Assembly: GCF_004137685.1 (NCBI RefSeq)
Contig: NZ_QYBB01000004.1
Coordinates: forward strand, 156,240-220,239
Direction of reading: 5' to 3'
From: Lichenibacterium minor
GTDB taxonomy: Bacteria > Pseudomonadota > Alphaproteobacteria > Rhizobiales > Beijerinckiaceae
Length of the DNA stretch: 64,000 bases
Program-made: the position numbers and the translations under genes
In this document: one piece after another, positions 9,013-17,771 of the stretch
Position numbering within the stretch: the first letter of the stretch is position 1
Layout: each line of letters opens with the position of its first letter
Notes under the pieces: generated by a model
The model's database searches: none
What the model saw: the letters and a program-made list of their open reading frames with translations, nothing else
Told to the model about the DNA's origin: nothing

Positions 9013-10929
9013 TCACTGCGCCGCCGGGGCCGGCGAAGCGTCCGTGGCTCCGGCGGCGTGCGCCGGCTTCGCTTTCGCGGCCGTCCGGGTGGCCCGGGCG
9101 GGCTTCGGCGCGGGCGCGGCGGATCGCGGACCGTAGGGGTTCGGCCGCGGCGCATAGGCGGCCGACATGGCGACCGGCACGGTCTTGGCGGACATCAGGT
9201 CGTAGCTCTTGTCGCGCAGCGGATCGAGGGCCGTGCCTTCCGACGCGTCGGTGATGACGCCCTTGCCGGCCATGGGGCGGTTGGGCGCCAAGGGGGCGCC
9301 CTGCTCGGCGCTCACGACCTCGGCCGCCGGCGGGAGCGTGTCGGGGCCGGTCGAGGTGCCGTAACGGGCGGCGCGCGCCCGCTCGTCGGCGCGCTGGGCC
9401 GGCGACACGGGGAAGCTCAGGCCGGGGTCGCGGTTCGCGCCGGCGAGCGCGCGTTCCTCGCCCGAGCCGGCGGCACCCACGCCGAAGTAGCTGTTCGAAT
9501 CGGTGGGTGCCGGGGCGAGGTCGCCCGGGCCGTCGGGGTCGAGCGAGGCGGTCTGGTCCGGCGTCGGCGGGGCGAAGCGGGTGGCGATGTCGCCGCCGGG
9601 GTCGAGCTCGGACGGCAATCGCGTCACGCCCGCCAGAAGGCTGGCCGGCCTGTCGGGGCCGCTGGACGCGGGCTCGAACCGGCCCGTCAGGGCTCCGTAG
9701 ACCGGCACCGAGGGGGCCGCGTCGCTCCGCTGCTTCGGGCCGGGCGCCGGCGAGCCGGGCACGGCGGCCGGTGCCGCGCCGGCATCCGGCGCCGCCTTGT
9801 CCTTGGCGTCCTTTTCCAGCGCGCGCCAGCGCTGGACGTTCTGGCGATGCTGGTCGAGCGTTTCCGCGAAGGCGTGCCCGCCCGTGCCGTCGGCGACGAA
9901 GTAGACGTCCTTGGTGCGGGACGGGTTGGCGACGGCCTCCAGGGCGGCGCGGCCGGGGTTGCAGATGGGCCCGGGCGGCAGGCCCGAGATCGCATAGGTG
10001 TTGTAGGGGGTCTTCTGCTCGATCTCGCTCTTCAGGATCCCGCGACCCAGCGTCGCCTTTCCGCCCACGAGGCCGTAGACGATCGTCGGATCGGACTGGA
10101 GCGGGATGCCCTTCACCAGCCGGTTCACGAAGACGCCGGCGACGCGCGGACGCTCGTCGGCCTTGCCGGTCTCCTTCTCGACGATGGAAGCCAGCGTGAC
10201 CATGTCGTAGGGCGAGCGGATCGGCGTGTCCGCGGCGCGGTGCGACCAGACGTCGGCGACGATCTTGCGCTGTTCCTGAGCCATGGTGCGCAGGAGCTGC
10301 TCGCGCGTGGTGCCGCGGGCGAACTTGAACGTGTCCGGCATCAGCGTGCCTTCCTTCGGCACGGCCCGGATCTCCCCCGTCAGCACGTCGTCGGCCTTGA
10401 GCCGGTCGCAGATCTGCTCGCTCGTCAACCCTTCCGGCACCGTGATGGCGTGGAGGATCTGGTGGCCGGACACCAGCGTGTCGATGACGTCGCGCAGGCT
10501 TGCGCTCTGCTTGAACATGTATTCGCCGGCCTTGATCTTGGAGCGCTCGCCTTCGGCGTAGAGCGTGCCCGACATCAGCGTGGCGCTGTCGATCACGCCT
10601 TCCTGTTCGAGCTGGCCGACGATGTCGCCGACGTCGGTGCCGGGCGAGATGATGACCACCTTGTCCGACGGCAAGGGGCCGGGCGCGTCGATCCGCTGGA
10701 TGGCCAGCGACACCAGGATCACCAGCGCGACCGCGGCGATGCCGAGGAACGACAGGATGCCGCTGACGGTCGCCAGGATGGGACGCGACCTGCGCGGTCC
10801 GGGCGGCGGGGGCGGCACGGGGTCGGGCTGGAGCGCTTCGCCCGGCGTCATCAGGCCGCGCCGTGCCCCGGCGGACGCGGCATCGCGATCCGGATGCGCG
10901 CCGTCGATGGGGTTCGGACCTTCGGCCAT
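9013..10929 (-). CDS. mltG: Endolytic transglycosylase MltG with long C-terminal extension
   Basis: 638 residues. A cytosolic Pro-rich N terminus (1-50), one membrane helix (about 51-77), a LysM-like region, then the YceG catalytic domain with SIVEKET (248-254; Glu251 is the likely catalytic acid) and QSDPTIVYG further on. MltG cleaves nascent peptidoglycan strands and may terminate glycan chains. The catalytic domain ends near residue 390; about 240 further residues are low-complexity, rich in Ala, Pro, Gly and Asp, well beyond the usual 330-400 residues. That tail is probably periplasmic and disordered. It lies between fabF and yicC on the same strand. Confidence 0.93.
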   Translation of the reverse strand: MAEGPNPIDGAHPDRDAASAGARRGLMTPGEALQPDPVPPPPPGPRRSRPILATVSGILSFLGIAAVALVILVSLAIQRIDAPGPLPSDKVVIISPGTDVGDIVGQLEQEGVIDSATLMSGTLYAEGERSKIKAGEYMFKQSASLRDVIDTLVSGHQILHAITVPEGLTSEQICDRLKADDVLTGEIRAVPKEGTLMPDTFKFARGTTREQLLRTMAQEQRKIVADVWSHRAADTPIRSPYDMVTLASIVEKETGKADERPRVAGVFVNRLVKGIPLQSDPTIVYGLVGGKATLGRGILKSEIEQKTPYNTYAISGLPPGPICNPGRAALEAVANPSRTKDVYFVADGTGGHAFAETLDQHRQNVQRWRALEKDAKDKAAPDAGAAPAAVPGSPAPGPKQRSDAAPSVPVYGALTGRFEPASSGPDRPASLLAGVTRLPSELDPGGDIATRFAPPTPDQTASLDPDGPGDLAPAPTDSNSYFGVGAAGSGEERALAGANRDPGLSFPVSPAQRADERARAARYGTSTGPDTLPPAAEVVSAEQGAPLAPNRPMAGKGVITDASEGTALDPLRDKSYDLMSAKTVPVAMSAAYAPRPNPYGPRSAAPAPKPARATRTAAKAKPAHAAGATDASPAPAAQ

Positions 10930-11074
10930 ATGCTCGTCCGTCGTCGCTGTGGTTGAGCCGGGCGAAGGCCGGACGATCCCGTCCGCCGGTCCCCGGCCTG
11001 TCGCGCGATGCCCAACGTCACGCCGCCGCAGCCCGCGGTGCGCCGTGTTCAGGCGTGCAGCCTATCCCATCCGG

Positions 11075-11097
11075 GGCGGGAGCACCATTGTCCCGCC
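11075..11097. terminator. Weak hairpin downstream of fabF
   Basis: GGCGGGA (11075-11081) pairs with TCCCGCC (11091-11097) around a 9-base loop, 40 bases after the fabF stop on the minus strand. There is no T-tract, so it is at most a weak or Rho-assisted terminator, or an attenuator before mltG. Confidence 0.3.
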
Positions 11098-11136
11098 GCG
11101 ATGGACGGGGGACGGCGCACCCGGCCGGATCGCGTG

Positions 11137-12405
11137 TCAGGCCTTGCGCAGCACCAGCGATGCATTGGTGCCGCCGAATCCGAAGGAGTTCGACAGGGCG
11201 ATATCGACGGTTTTCGGCTTGGCCGTGTGGGGCACGAGGTCGATCGGCGTGTCGACGGACGGGTTGTCGAGGTTCAGCGTCGGCGGCAGGATGCCGTCGC
11301 GCATGGCCAGGGCGCAGAAGATGGCCTCGACCGAGCCGGCCGCCCCGAGGAGATGTCCGATGGCGGATTTCGTCGACGACATGGCGACGCCCGGCGCGGC
11401 GTCGCCGAGCAGGCGCTGCAGGGCGCCGAGTTCGATCTCGTCGCCGAGCGGCGTCGAGGTGCCGTGGGCGTTGACGTAGTCGATCTGGGAAGGCTCGACC
11501 CCGGCCCGCTTCAGCGCCGCCGACATGCAGCGGAAGGCTCCGTCGCCGGATTCGGACGGCGCGGTGATGTGGTACGCGTCGCCCGACATGCCGTAGCCGA
11601 TCACTTCGGCGTAGATCTTCGCGCCGCGGGCCACCGCGTGGTCGTAGTTCTCCAGCACCACCACGCCGGCGCCCTCGCCCATGACGAAGCCGTCGCGGTC
11701 CTTGTCGTAGGGGCGGGAGCCGCGGGTGGGCTCGTCGTTGAACCCCGTCGACAGCGCCCGGCAGGCGCAGAAGCCCGCATAGGCGATGCGGTTGACGGCC
11801 GACTCGGCCCCGCCCGCCACCATGACCTCCGCGTCGCCCCATTGGATGATGCGGGCCGCGTCGCCGATGGCGTGGGCGCCCGTCGAGCAGGCCGTGACGA
11901 CGGCGCTGTTGGGGCCGCGAAGCCCGTGCCGGATCGACACGTAGCCGCCGGCGAGATTGATGAGGCGCCCCGGGATGAAGAAGGGCGACAAGCGCCTCGG
12001 CCCCTTCTCGGCCACGAGCAAGGACCCCTCGTAGATGCCGCCGAGCCCGCCGATGCCCGAGCCGATCATCACGCCGGTCTCGATCTGCTCCTCGTAGGTC
12101 TTGGGCTCCCATCCCGCGTCGGCCAGCGCCTGCGTGGCGGCGCCGACGGCGTAGAGGATGAAGTCGTCGACCTTGCGCTGCTCCTTGGGCTCCATCCACT
12201 GGTCGGGATCGAACTTGCCTTCGGCGCTGTCGCCGCGCGGCACCATGCAGGCGATGCGGCTCGGCAGGTCGTCGACCTTGAAGTGGGTGACCGGCCCCGC
12301 ACCGCTGTCGCCCGCGATCAACCGCCGCCATGTCGTGTCGGCGTCACCGCCGAGGGGCGTCACCAGACCGATGCCGGTGATGACGACGCGTCGCGCTGCG
12401 TTCAC
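11137..12405 (-). CDS. fabF: 3-oxoacyl-ACP synthase II (FabF)
   Basis: 422 residues. Condenses malonyl-ACP with acyl-ACP in fatty-acid elongation. The catalytic triad is visible: Cys173 in TACSTGAHA, His314 in NAHGTSTPLGD and His351 in SAIGHLLGAAG, with conserved Lys346. Length fits FabF (about 410-425). It lies 117 bases downstream of acpP and shares the operon-like run with fabG and fabD; mltG follows. A second fabF- or fabB-type gene is not in the window. Confidence 0.97.
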   Translation of the reverse strand: MNAARRVVITGIGLVTPLGGDADTTWRRLIAGDSGAGPVTHFKVDDLPSRIACMVPRGDSAEGKFDPDQWMEPKEQRKVDDFILYAVGAATQALADAGWEPKTYEEQIETGVMIGSGIGGLGGIYEGSLLVAEKGPRRLSPFFIPGRLINLAGGYVSIRHGLRGPNSAVVTACSTGAHAIGDAARIIQWGDAEVMVAGGAESAVNRIAYAGFCACRALSTGFNDEPTRGSRPYDKDRDGFVMGEGAGVVVLENYDHAVARGAKIYAEVIGYGMSGDAYHITAPSESGDGAFRCMSAALKRAGVEPSQIDYVNAHGTSTPLGDEIELGALQRLLGDAAPGVAMSSTKSAIGHLLGAAGSVEAIFCALAMRDGILPPTLNLDNPSVDTPIDLVPHTAKPKTVDIALSNSFGFGGTNASLVLRKA

Positions 12406-12522
12406 TCTTCCACCCTCAACCCTTGCCGGGCCTCCGGGTCGAACCTCGAAGCGCCCATGTCTCCACCCGCCTTCGCCCCGGCGCCCGCCCCGGAAGGGGG
12501 CGACGGGGGACCGAGCCTCGGC

Positions 12523-12762
12523 TCAGGACTTCTTGTTCTTCTCCAGGAAGCGCACGGCGTCGCCGACCGTCACGATCGTTTCGGCGGCGTCGTCGGGGAT
12601 CTCCACCCCGAACTCCTCCTCGAAGGCCATGACCAGTTCGACGGTGTCGAGCGAGTCGGCCCCGAGGTCATCGATGAAGTTGGCGTTGTCGACCACCTTG
12701 TCGGGCTCGACGCCCAGGTGCTCGACGACGATCTTCTTCACGCGCTCTTCGACATCGCTCAT
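12523..12762 (-). CDS. acpP: Acyl carrier protein
   Basis: 79 residues, strongly acidic. Ser37 in [13 protein letters not shown] is the phosphopantetheine attachment site. AcpP carries growing acyl chains through the FAS II cycle and donates them to lipid A and phospholipid synthesis. It lies between fabG and fabF. A 287-base leader separates it from fabG, suggesting its own promoter, which would fit the high expression needed for ACP. Confidence 0.98.
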   Translation of the reverse strand: MSDVEERVKKIVVEHLGVEPDKVVDNANFIDDLGADSLDTVELVMAFEEEFGVEIPDDAAETIVTVGDAVRFLEKNKKS

Positions 12763-13049
12763 CTTGGATATTCCTCATACGTCTTGGAGGGAAATTCGGG
12801 TCTTCGCGATCCGCGGCACCGGGGTCGCGCCCGCCCGAAGGCGGCCCCCGACCCGATGGCGGATCCCGCCGCCGGCCCCGGTCGAGACCGGGCCGTCACG
12901 GCGCGGCCGCGGCGCCGGCCCATCGGACCGTTGAGGGCCCGAGGCGGCGGTCGCGACCGCCGCGACACTTCGGCTGTTAACACGTTTCCAGGGGGATGGC
13001 GAGAGCGTGCCCGCCCGATGGCGGAGGTGCGGCGCCCGTCGCAACTCCC

Positions 13050-13787
13050 TCAGATCATTGCCATTCCGCCGTTCACATGGAGCGTCTGCCCCGTCACGTA
13101 GGCGGCTTCGCGGCTGGCCAGGTAGACCGTGGCGGCGGCGATCTCGGCGCCGAGGCCGAGCCGTCCGGCCGGCACGGTGCCCAGGATGGCGGCGCGCTGC
13201 TTGTCGTTCAGCGCGTCGGTCATCGGGCTCTCGATGAAGCCCGGCGCGATGCAGTTCACCGTGATGCCGCGGGTCGCGACCTCGGCCGCGATGGCCTTGG
13301 ACATGCCGATCATGCCCGCCTTGGCGGCCGCATAATTGGCCTGGCCGGCGTTTCCGGTGACGCCCACCACCGACGTGATGCCGATGATGCGGCCGTGGCG
13401 ACGCTTCATCATCCCCTTCAGCGCCGCCCGGGCGAGAGTGAAGCCGGATGTCAGGTCGACGTGGAGGACGCGGTCCCAGTCCTCGTCCTTCATCCGGACG
13501 GCGAGGCCGTCGCGGGTGATGCCGGCGTTGTTCACCAGGATGTCGATCGATCCCAGAGCCGCTTCGGCCTGGCTCGCCAGGGCCTCAACCTGGGCGCGGT
13601 CGCCGAGGTCGCAGGGCAGCACGGGGCAGTCCGCGCCGAGTTCGGCCGCGAGCGCGTCGAGCGCGTCGCGGCGCGTGCCGGACACGGCCACGCGGGCGCC
13701 CTGCGCCCGGAGCGCCCGGGCGATGGCACCGCCGAGGCCGCCCGTGGCGCCGGTGACGAGGGCGGTGGCGCCCTGGAGGTCGAACAT
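13050..13787 (-). CDS. fabG: 3-oxoacyl-ACP reductase (FabG)
   Basis: 245-residue short-chain dehydrogenase. NADPH-dependent reduction of beta-ketoacyl-ACP. The nucleotide-binding GATGGLG is at 13-19, NNAG at 86-89, and the catalytic Ser139, Tyr152 and Lys156 (ITSVVG and NYAAAK motifs) are present. The end VTGQTLHVNGGMAMI is typical of FabG. It lies 10 bases downstream of fabD in the same direction. Confidence 0.97.
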   Translation of the reverse strand: MFDLQGATALVTGATGGLGGAIARALRAQGARVAVSGTRRDALDALAAELGADCPVLPCDLGDRAQVEALASQAEAALGSIDILVNNAGITRDGLAVRMKDEDWDRVLHVDLTSGFTLARAALKGMMKRRHGRIIGITSVVGVTGNAGQANYAAAKAGMIGMSKAIAAEVATRGITVNCIAPGFIESPMTDALNDKQRAAILGTVPAGRLGLGAEIAAATVYLASREAAYVTGQTLHVNGGMAMI

Positions 13788-13797
13788 GGATGGATCC

Positions 13798-14745
13798 TCA
13801 GGCGCGGGCGGCTAGGATGAAGGCGGCGACATCGTCGGGCGTGCCGACGCTGGCGGTCGTGGCGCCGGGCGCGATGCGCTTGACGAGGCCGGACAGGACC
13901 TTGCCGGCCCCGACTTCGACGAAGCGGTCGACGCCGGCCCCGGCCATCCAGGCGACCGACTCGCGCCAGCGCACCGTCCCGCACACCTGGCCGACCAGGC
14001 AGCCGACGATCTCGCCCGCGGTGTCGACCGGACGGGCCAGGACGTTGGCGACCAGGGGGAGGGCGGGATCGGCGAGGCTGGCGCCGTCGAGCGCTTCCGC
14101 CATGGCGTCGGCGGCGGGGCGCATCAGCCCGCAATGGAACGGGGCCGACACGGCCAGGAGCACGGCGCGCTTGACGCCCCGCCCCTTGGCGATCGCGATG
14201 GCGCGGTCCACCGCGGCGGCGGAGCCCGACAGCACCACCTGGCCGCCGCCGTTGTCGTTGGCCACGTCGCAGGTTTCACCCTCGGCGGCCTCCGCCGCGA
14301 TGGCGGCGGCAGCCTCGGCTTCCACGCCGATCAGCGCCGCCATGGCGCCCTGCCCCACCGGCACGGCGGCCTGCATGGCGTCGCCGCGGATGCGCAGCAG
14401 GCGGGCGGCTTCCGCCACCGTGAAGGTGCCGGCGGCCGCCAGGGCCGAATATTCGCCGAGCGAGTGTCCCGCCACGAAGGCGGCGCCAGCCTTCAGGTCG
14501 AGCCCGGCCTCGGCTTCGAGCACCCGCAGCGCCGCGAGGCTCACCGCCATCAAGGCCGGCTGGGCGTTGGCGGTGAGGGTCAGCTCGGCCTCGGGGCCGT
14601 CGAACAGCAGCCGGGACAACGGTTGGCCCAGCGCTTCGTCGACCTCGGCGAAGACCCGGGCCGCGACGGGATGGGCGTCGTTGAGCGCGCGGCCCATGCC
14701 GACGGCCTGGGAGCCTTGCCCGGGGAAGATGAAGGCCGTCGTCAT
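13798..14745 (-). CDS. fabD: Malonyl-CoA:ACP transacylase (FabD)
   Basis: 315 residues. Transfers malonyl from CoA to ACP. Motifs: FIFPGQGSQ at the N terminus, nucleophile Ser95 in GHSLGEYSA, and catalytic His204 in APFHCGLM. First gene of the minus-strand fatty-acid cluster; the 359-base region upstream separates it from the divergent rpsF operon. Confidence 0.97.
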   Translation of the reverse strand: MTTAFIFPGQGSQAVGMGRALNDAHPVAARVFAEVDEALGQPLSRLLFDGPEAELTLTANAQPALMAVSLAALRVLEAEAGLDLKAGAAFVAGHSLGEYSALAAAGTFTVAEAARLLRIRGDAMQAAVPVGQGAMAALIGVEAEAAAAIAAEAAEGETCDVANDNGGGQVVLSGSAAAVDRAIAIAKGRGVKRAVLLAVSAPFHCGLMRPAADAMAEALDGASLADPALPLVANVLARPVDTAGEIVGCLVGQVCGTVRWRESVAWMAGAGVDRFVEVGAGKVLSGLVKRIAPGATTASVGTPDDVAAFILAARA

Positions 14746-14883
14746 GGGTCGAGCTGCCGCCTCAAAGCCGAGTCCGTCCTGACTCGGCGGATTTCGAGCG
14801 AGCCCGAGAGCACGCCCCCCTCCGGCCTGTCAAGCGAGCCGGGGCGGAACGGCGCGGGCGGAGGGCGACGGGACGCTTTGGAC

Positions 14884-14912
14884 TTGCATTGCCGCCGACG
14901 AGCCTTTATCGA
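14884..14912 (+). promoter_or_regulatory. Candidate rpsF promoter
   Basis: TTGCAT (14884-14889) and TATCGA (14907-14912) are 17 bases apart, in the orientation of rpsF and about 190 bases upstream of its start. Matches to the vegetative-sigma consensus are moderate; position and spacing are favourable. Confidence 0.38.
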
Positions 14913-15036
14913 GCGCCCTTCGACAGCGACCTGGCCGGGAGCTGAACGGATATCCGCATGCCCGGGGCCTCACAGGCGCTGGCCCCGCGGACAGGGGCTT
15001 CGGCCCCGCATCCCGTGTTCCCGCCTTCGGTTCCAC

Positions 15037-15057
15037 TCGAGCCTTCCCGAGGCTCGA
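15037..15057 (+). promoter_or_regulatory. Hairpin in the rpsF leader
   Basis: TCGAGCCT (15037-15044) pairs perfectly with AGGCTCGA (15050-15057) around a 5-base loop, 48 bases upstream of rpsF. It may act in autoregulation of the S6/S18 operon, or may simply be a dispersed palindrome. Confidence 0.35.
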
Positions 15058-15104
15058 AGGGCTTCGCGCCGGGCGCCGCCGATGTAACAGGAAAGGCAAA
15101 GCTC

Positions 15105-15581
15105 ATGGCTCTCTACGAGCACGTGTTCCTTGCTCGCCAGGACGTCACGGCCCAGCAGGTCGAGACGCTCACCGAGCAACTGAAGTCCATCATCACGGCC
15201 GGCGGCGGCAAGATCGCCAAGTCGGAATACTGGGGCGTCAAGTCCCTCGCCTACCGCGTCAAGAAGAACCGGCGGGCCCACTTCACCCTCCTGAACATCG
15301 ACGCCCCCGCGGCGGCGGTGGCCGAGATGGAGCGGCAGATGCGCATCAACGAGGACGTGATCCGCCTCCTGACCGTGCGCGTCGAAGAGCACGAGGAAGG
15401 TCCCTCGGCCATGCTGCGCAAGCGCGAAGACAGCGACCGCGACGATCGCGGTGAGCGCGGCGAGCGCCGCGGCGGTGGCGGCGGCCGGTTCGACCGCGAG
15501 CGTGGCGGCGGCGGCGACCGCGGCGGCCGGTTCTCGGGTCGTCCCCCCGCGGCCGCGACCCAACCCGCTGGAGAAGCCTGA
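15105..15581 (+). CDS. rpsF: 30S ribosomal protein S6
   Basis: 158 residues. Begins [15 protein letters not shown], with the S6 signature [20 protein letters not shown]6 binds S18 and the central domain of 16S rRNA. After about residue 105 there is a basic, Arg/Gly-rich tail ([16 protein letters not shown]), longer than in E. coli but usual in Rhizobiales. The ATG at 15105 follows an AGGAAAGG ribosome site; the longer in-frame extension upstream is not S6-like. Overlaps rpsR by one base (TGATG). Confidence 0.97.
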   Translation: MALYEHVFLARQDVTAQQVETLTEQLKSIITAGGGKIAKSEYWGVKSLAYRVKKNRRAHFTLLNIDAPAAAVAEMERQMRINEDVIRLLTVRVEEHEEGPSAMLRKREDSDRDDRGERGERRGGGGGRFDRERGGGGDRGGRFSGRPPAAATQPAGEA

Positions 15582-15817
15582 TGTCCACCGCCCCGCGTCG
15601 CCCCTTCTTCCGCCGTCGCAAGACCTGCCCGTTCTCCGGCCCGAACGCGCCGAAGATCGACCACAAGGACACCCGTCTCCTATCGCGCTACATTTCCGAG
15701 CGCGGCAAGATCGTCCCGTCCCGCATCACGGCCGTGTCGGCCAAGAAGCAGCGCGAGCTCGCCACCGCGATCAAGCGCGCCCGCTTCCTGGGCCTGCTGC
15801 CCTACGTGATCCGCTGA
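15581..15817 (+). CDS. rpsR: 30S ribosomal protein S18
   Basis: 78 residues, basic. [20 protein letters not shown] and the C-terminal [12 protein letters not shown] identify S18, the partner of S6 on the small subunit. Coupled to rpsF by a one-base overlap. Unusually, its last codons and stop form part of a short palindrome that is then repeated downstream (see the repeat at 15808-15894). Confidence 0.97.
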   Translation: MSTAPRRPFFRRRKTCPFSGPNAPKIDHKDTRLLSRYISERGKIVPSRITAVSAKKQRELATAIKRARFLGLLPYVIR

Positions 15818-15894
15818 GGATCACGGGACCGAGCCCGATCCGCTGAGGATCGCGGCTCCAAGCCCGATCCCTTGAGAATCGCGGCGGTGGGGGC
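15808..15894 (+). repeat. Three 29-bp tandem palindromic units over the rpsR stop
   Basis: Units begin at 15808, 15837 and 15866. The first two start with GATCCGCTGAGGATC, a GATCC/GGATC hairpin, then a CRCGG...CCRAGCCC spacer. The third starts GATCCCTTGAGAATC and has decayed. The TGA in the first loop is the rpsR stop codon. The series could form consecutive small hairpins in the rpsR-DUF2232 mRNA spacer and affect mRNA ends or downstream expression; alternatively it is a recent duplication of the gene end. Confidence 0.8.
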
Positions 15895-16088
15895 GCCCTT
15901 CGGGGTCGCTCCGATCGCCGCGGTCCCATGACGACGAGGGGCGCCGGACCGCGTGGTCCGGTTCCTCGACCTGGCAGGGGCCCGTCGGCGGGCCCCGGCG
16001 TCGTCCGTCCCGCCCCGTGGCGGGCCGGATCGGTTGGGACGGGTCCTCCGCTCCCTAACCCCGTGAACCACGGCGGGACAGCTCGACG

Positions 16089-17045
16089 ATGACCAAGCTT
16101 CTCGGCATCGCGCTCGGCGCGGGTGTCACATCGGCGGTCCTGTTCGCCGTGGCCAGGACCGGTTCGCCGGCCGCGCTCCTCCTCGCCTATCTGGCGCCCC
16201 TCCCCATCATGATCGCGGGCCTCGGCTTCACGCATGCCGTGGGAGGAGCCGCGGCCCTGATCGGCGGCGGCGCGATCGGGGTCGCGATGGGGCCCCTCGC
16301 CGGCCTCCTCTTCCTGGTCGCGTTGGGCATGCCGGCCTGGCACCTGTCGCGCCTGGCGGGCTCGAGCCGCCCCGCGCCGGGCCAGCCGGCCGCGGCGCCG
16401 CTCTGGTATCCCATCCCCAAGCTGCTGCTCCACCTCGCCGGTGTGGCTGTGGTGCCGGTTCTGGTCATCGGGGTCGCGCTGGTGTGGCGCCTCGGCGGCT
16501 ACGAGAAGGCCGTTTCCGTCCTCGCCGCGAAGCTGGAAGCGCTCCTCGCGCGAGAAACGATCCCGAACGCCTTTCCGTTCGCCGACCTCGTGCGGCTGGC
16601 GCCGGTCGCCATGGGGGCGTCGAGCGTGCTGATGCTCGCCGTCAACCTGTGGCTCGCGGCGCGGTCCGTTCAGGTCTCGTCGCTGCTCGTCCGGCCCTGG
16701 CCGAACCTGCCGGACGCGCTTCGCCTGCCGCGCCTCGTGGTGGCGCTCTTCGCGGCGGCGGGCGCGGCGTCGCTGCTGCCCGACCCCTACGGCATCGCCG
16801 CCGCGGTGGTGGCCGCCGCGCTCGGGATCCTGTTCGCGTTCGAAGGGCTCGCGGCCGCGCATGTGCTGACCCGCGGCCTGTCGGCGCGCATCGTGGTGCT
16901 CACCGCCATCTACCTCGCGACGGCGCTGCTGATGCCGTGGCCGCTCGTCGCCTTGGCCCTGCTGGGCTGCATCGATTGCCTCGTCCCCGCGCTGCGGCGG
17001 GGATCGGGTCTGACCATCACCAAACTGCCAACAAGGAGACAGTGA
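16089..17045 (+). CDS. DUF2232 family integral membrane protein
   Basis: 318 residues, very hydrophobic, with about eight predicted membrane segments (for example around 5-25, 30-50, 60-85, 115-135, 175-195, 220-240, 245-265 and 275-300). DUF2232 proteins occupy the rpsR-rplI gap in many alphaproteobacteria; their function is unknown, although the fold is related to YybS-type membrane proteins. It ends just before rplI and shares the operon. The ribosomal-operon position points to an essential or growth-linked role but does not show what it does. Confidence 0.8.
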   Translation: MTKLLGIALGAGVTSAVLFAVARTGSPAALLLAYLAPLPIMIAGLGFTHAVGGAAALIGGGAIGVAMGPLAGLLFLVALGMPAWHLSRLAGSSRPAPGQPAAAPLWYPIPKLLLHLAGVAVVPVLVIGVALVWRLGGYEKAVSVLAAKLEALLARETIPNAFPFADLVRLAPVAMGASSVLMLAVNLWLAARSVQVSSLLVRPWPNLPDALRLPRLVVALFAAAGAASLLPDPYGIAAAVVAAALGILFAFEGLAAAHVLTRGLSARIVVLTAIYLATALLMPWPLVALALLGCIDCLVPALRRGSGLTITKLPTRRQ

Positions 17046-17046
17046 T

Positions 17047-17613
17047 ATGGACGTCATTCTGCTGGAGCGCGTCGCGAAGCTCGGCCAGATGGGCGAGCGC
17101 GTCAAAGTGAAGGACGGCTTCGCCCGCAACTTCCTGCTGCCGCGCGGCAAGGCCCTGCGCGCCACCGAGGCCAACGCCAAGCGCTTCGAAACCCAGCGCG
17201 TGCAGCTCGAAGCCCGCAACCTGGAGCTCAAGGGCGAGGCCCAGACGGTCGCCGAGGGCCTCGACGGCCAGAGCTTCACGATGATCCGCCAGGCCGGCGA
17301 GAGCGGCCAGCTCTACGGGTCGGTGTCGACGCGCGACATCGCCGAGGCCATCACGGCCGGCGGTTTCTCGGTCAACCGCGGCCAGATCTCGCTGCGCACG
17401 CCGATCAAGGGCATCGGCCTGCACACGGTGCCGGTGGAGCTCCATCCCGAGGTCGACGCCAAGGTGACGATCAACGTCGCCCGGTCGCCCGAGGAGGCCG
17501 AGCGCCAGGCCAAGGGCGAGGAAGTCCTGGCCCGCGAGGAAACCTCGATGGACGAGCTCGGCCTCGAGGTCGGCGCCGCGCTGGCGGACTTCGAAGGCGA
17601 CATCAGCCGCTGA
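17047..17613 (+). CDS. rplI: 50S ribosomal protein L9
   Basis: 188 residues. [36 protein letters not shown] is the L9 N-terminal rRNA-binding domain, followed by the long connecting helix and the C-terminal domain ([23 protein letters not shown]). The C-terminal tail is about 35 residues longer than in E. coli and acidic. A clear AAGGAGA ribosome site precedes the ATG. Last gene of the S6/S18/L9 operon; a strong hairpin follows. Confidence 0.97.
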   Translation: MDVILLERVAKLGQMGERVKVKDGFARNFLLPRGKALRATEANAKRFETQRVQLEARNLELKGEAQTVAEGLDGQSFTMIRQAGESGQLYGSVSTRDIAEAITAGGFSVNRGQISLRTPIKGIGLHTVPVELHPEVDAKVTINVARSPEEAERQAKGEEVLAREETSMDELGLEVGAALADFEGDISR

Positions 17614-17622
17614 TCGGCGGCC

Positions 17623-17650
17623 GCGCGCTTCCCGGCAACGGGAAGCGCGC
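17623..17650 (+). terminator. Hairpin terminator after rplI
   Basis: A perfect 12-base stem, GCGCGCTTCCCG (17623-17634) with CGGGAAGCGCGC (17639-17650), closed by a GCAA tetraloop, 10 bases after the rplI stop. No T-tract follows. A second, 7-base stem (17666-17672 with 17682-17688) lies between here and the convergent galM. Confidence 0.6.
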
Positions 17651-17771
17651 CATCATGATGCGACAGGGGGCGCCACGGCGACGCCCCCCGTCCCACCCGG
17701 CTTCGCGGAGGCGGCCTCCGGCCCCACCCGCCTGCCCCGTTTCGGCGACGGGCCGGACGGGAGGGCGAGGT

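Larger units (their letters stand above)
14746..15104. other. fabD/rpsF divergent intergenic region
   Basis: This 359-base stretch encodes no convincing protein. It holds a candidate rpsF promoter (14884-14912) and an 8-base-stem hairpin (15037-15057) in the presumed rpsF leader. A leader hairpin would fit the known S6:S18-binding regulatory RNA found before rpsF in many bacteria, but I cannot confirm the conserved internal loop by eye. No clear fabD promoter was seen. Confidence 0.5.

Noticed and set aside
12763..13049. Small gene between fabG and acpP
   Set aside because: Open frames here are Arg/Pro-rich on both strands with no ribosome site; the region reads better as the acpP leader and promoter.
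14958..15104. N-terminal extension of ribosomal protein S6
   Set aside because: The 49 upstream in-frame residues are low-complexity; the ATG at 15105 has a good ribosome site and gives the conserved N terminus.
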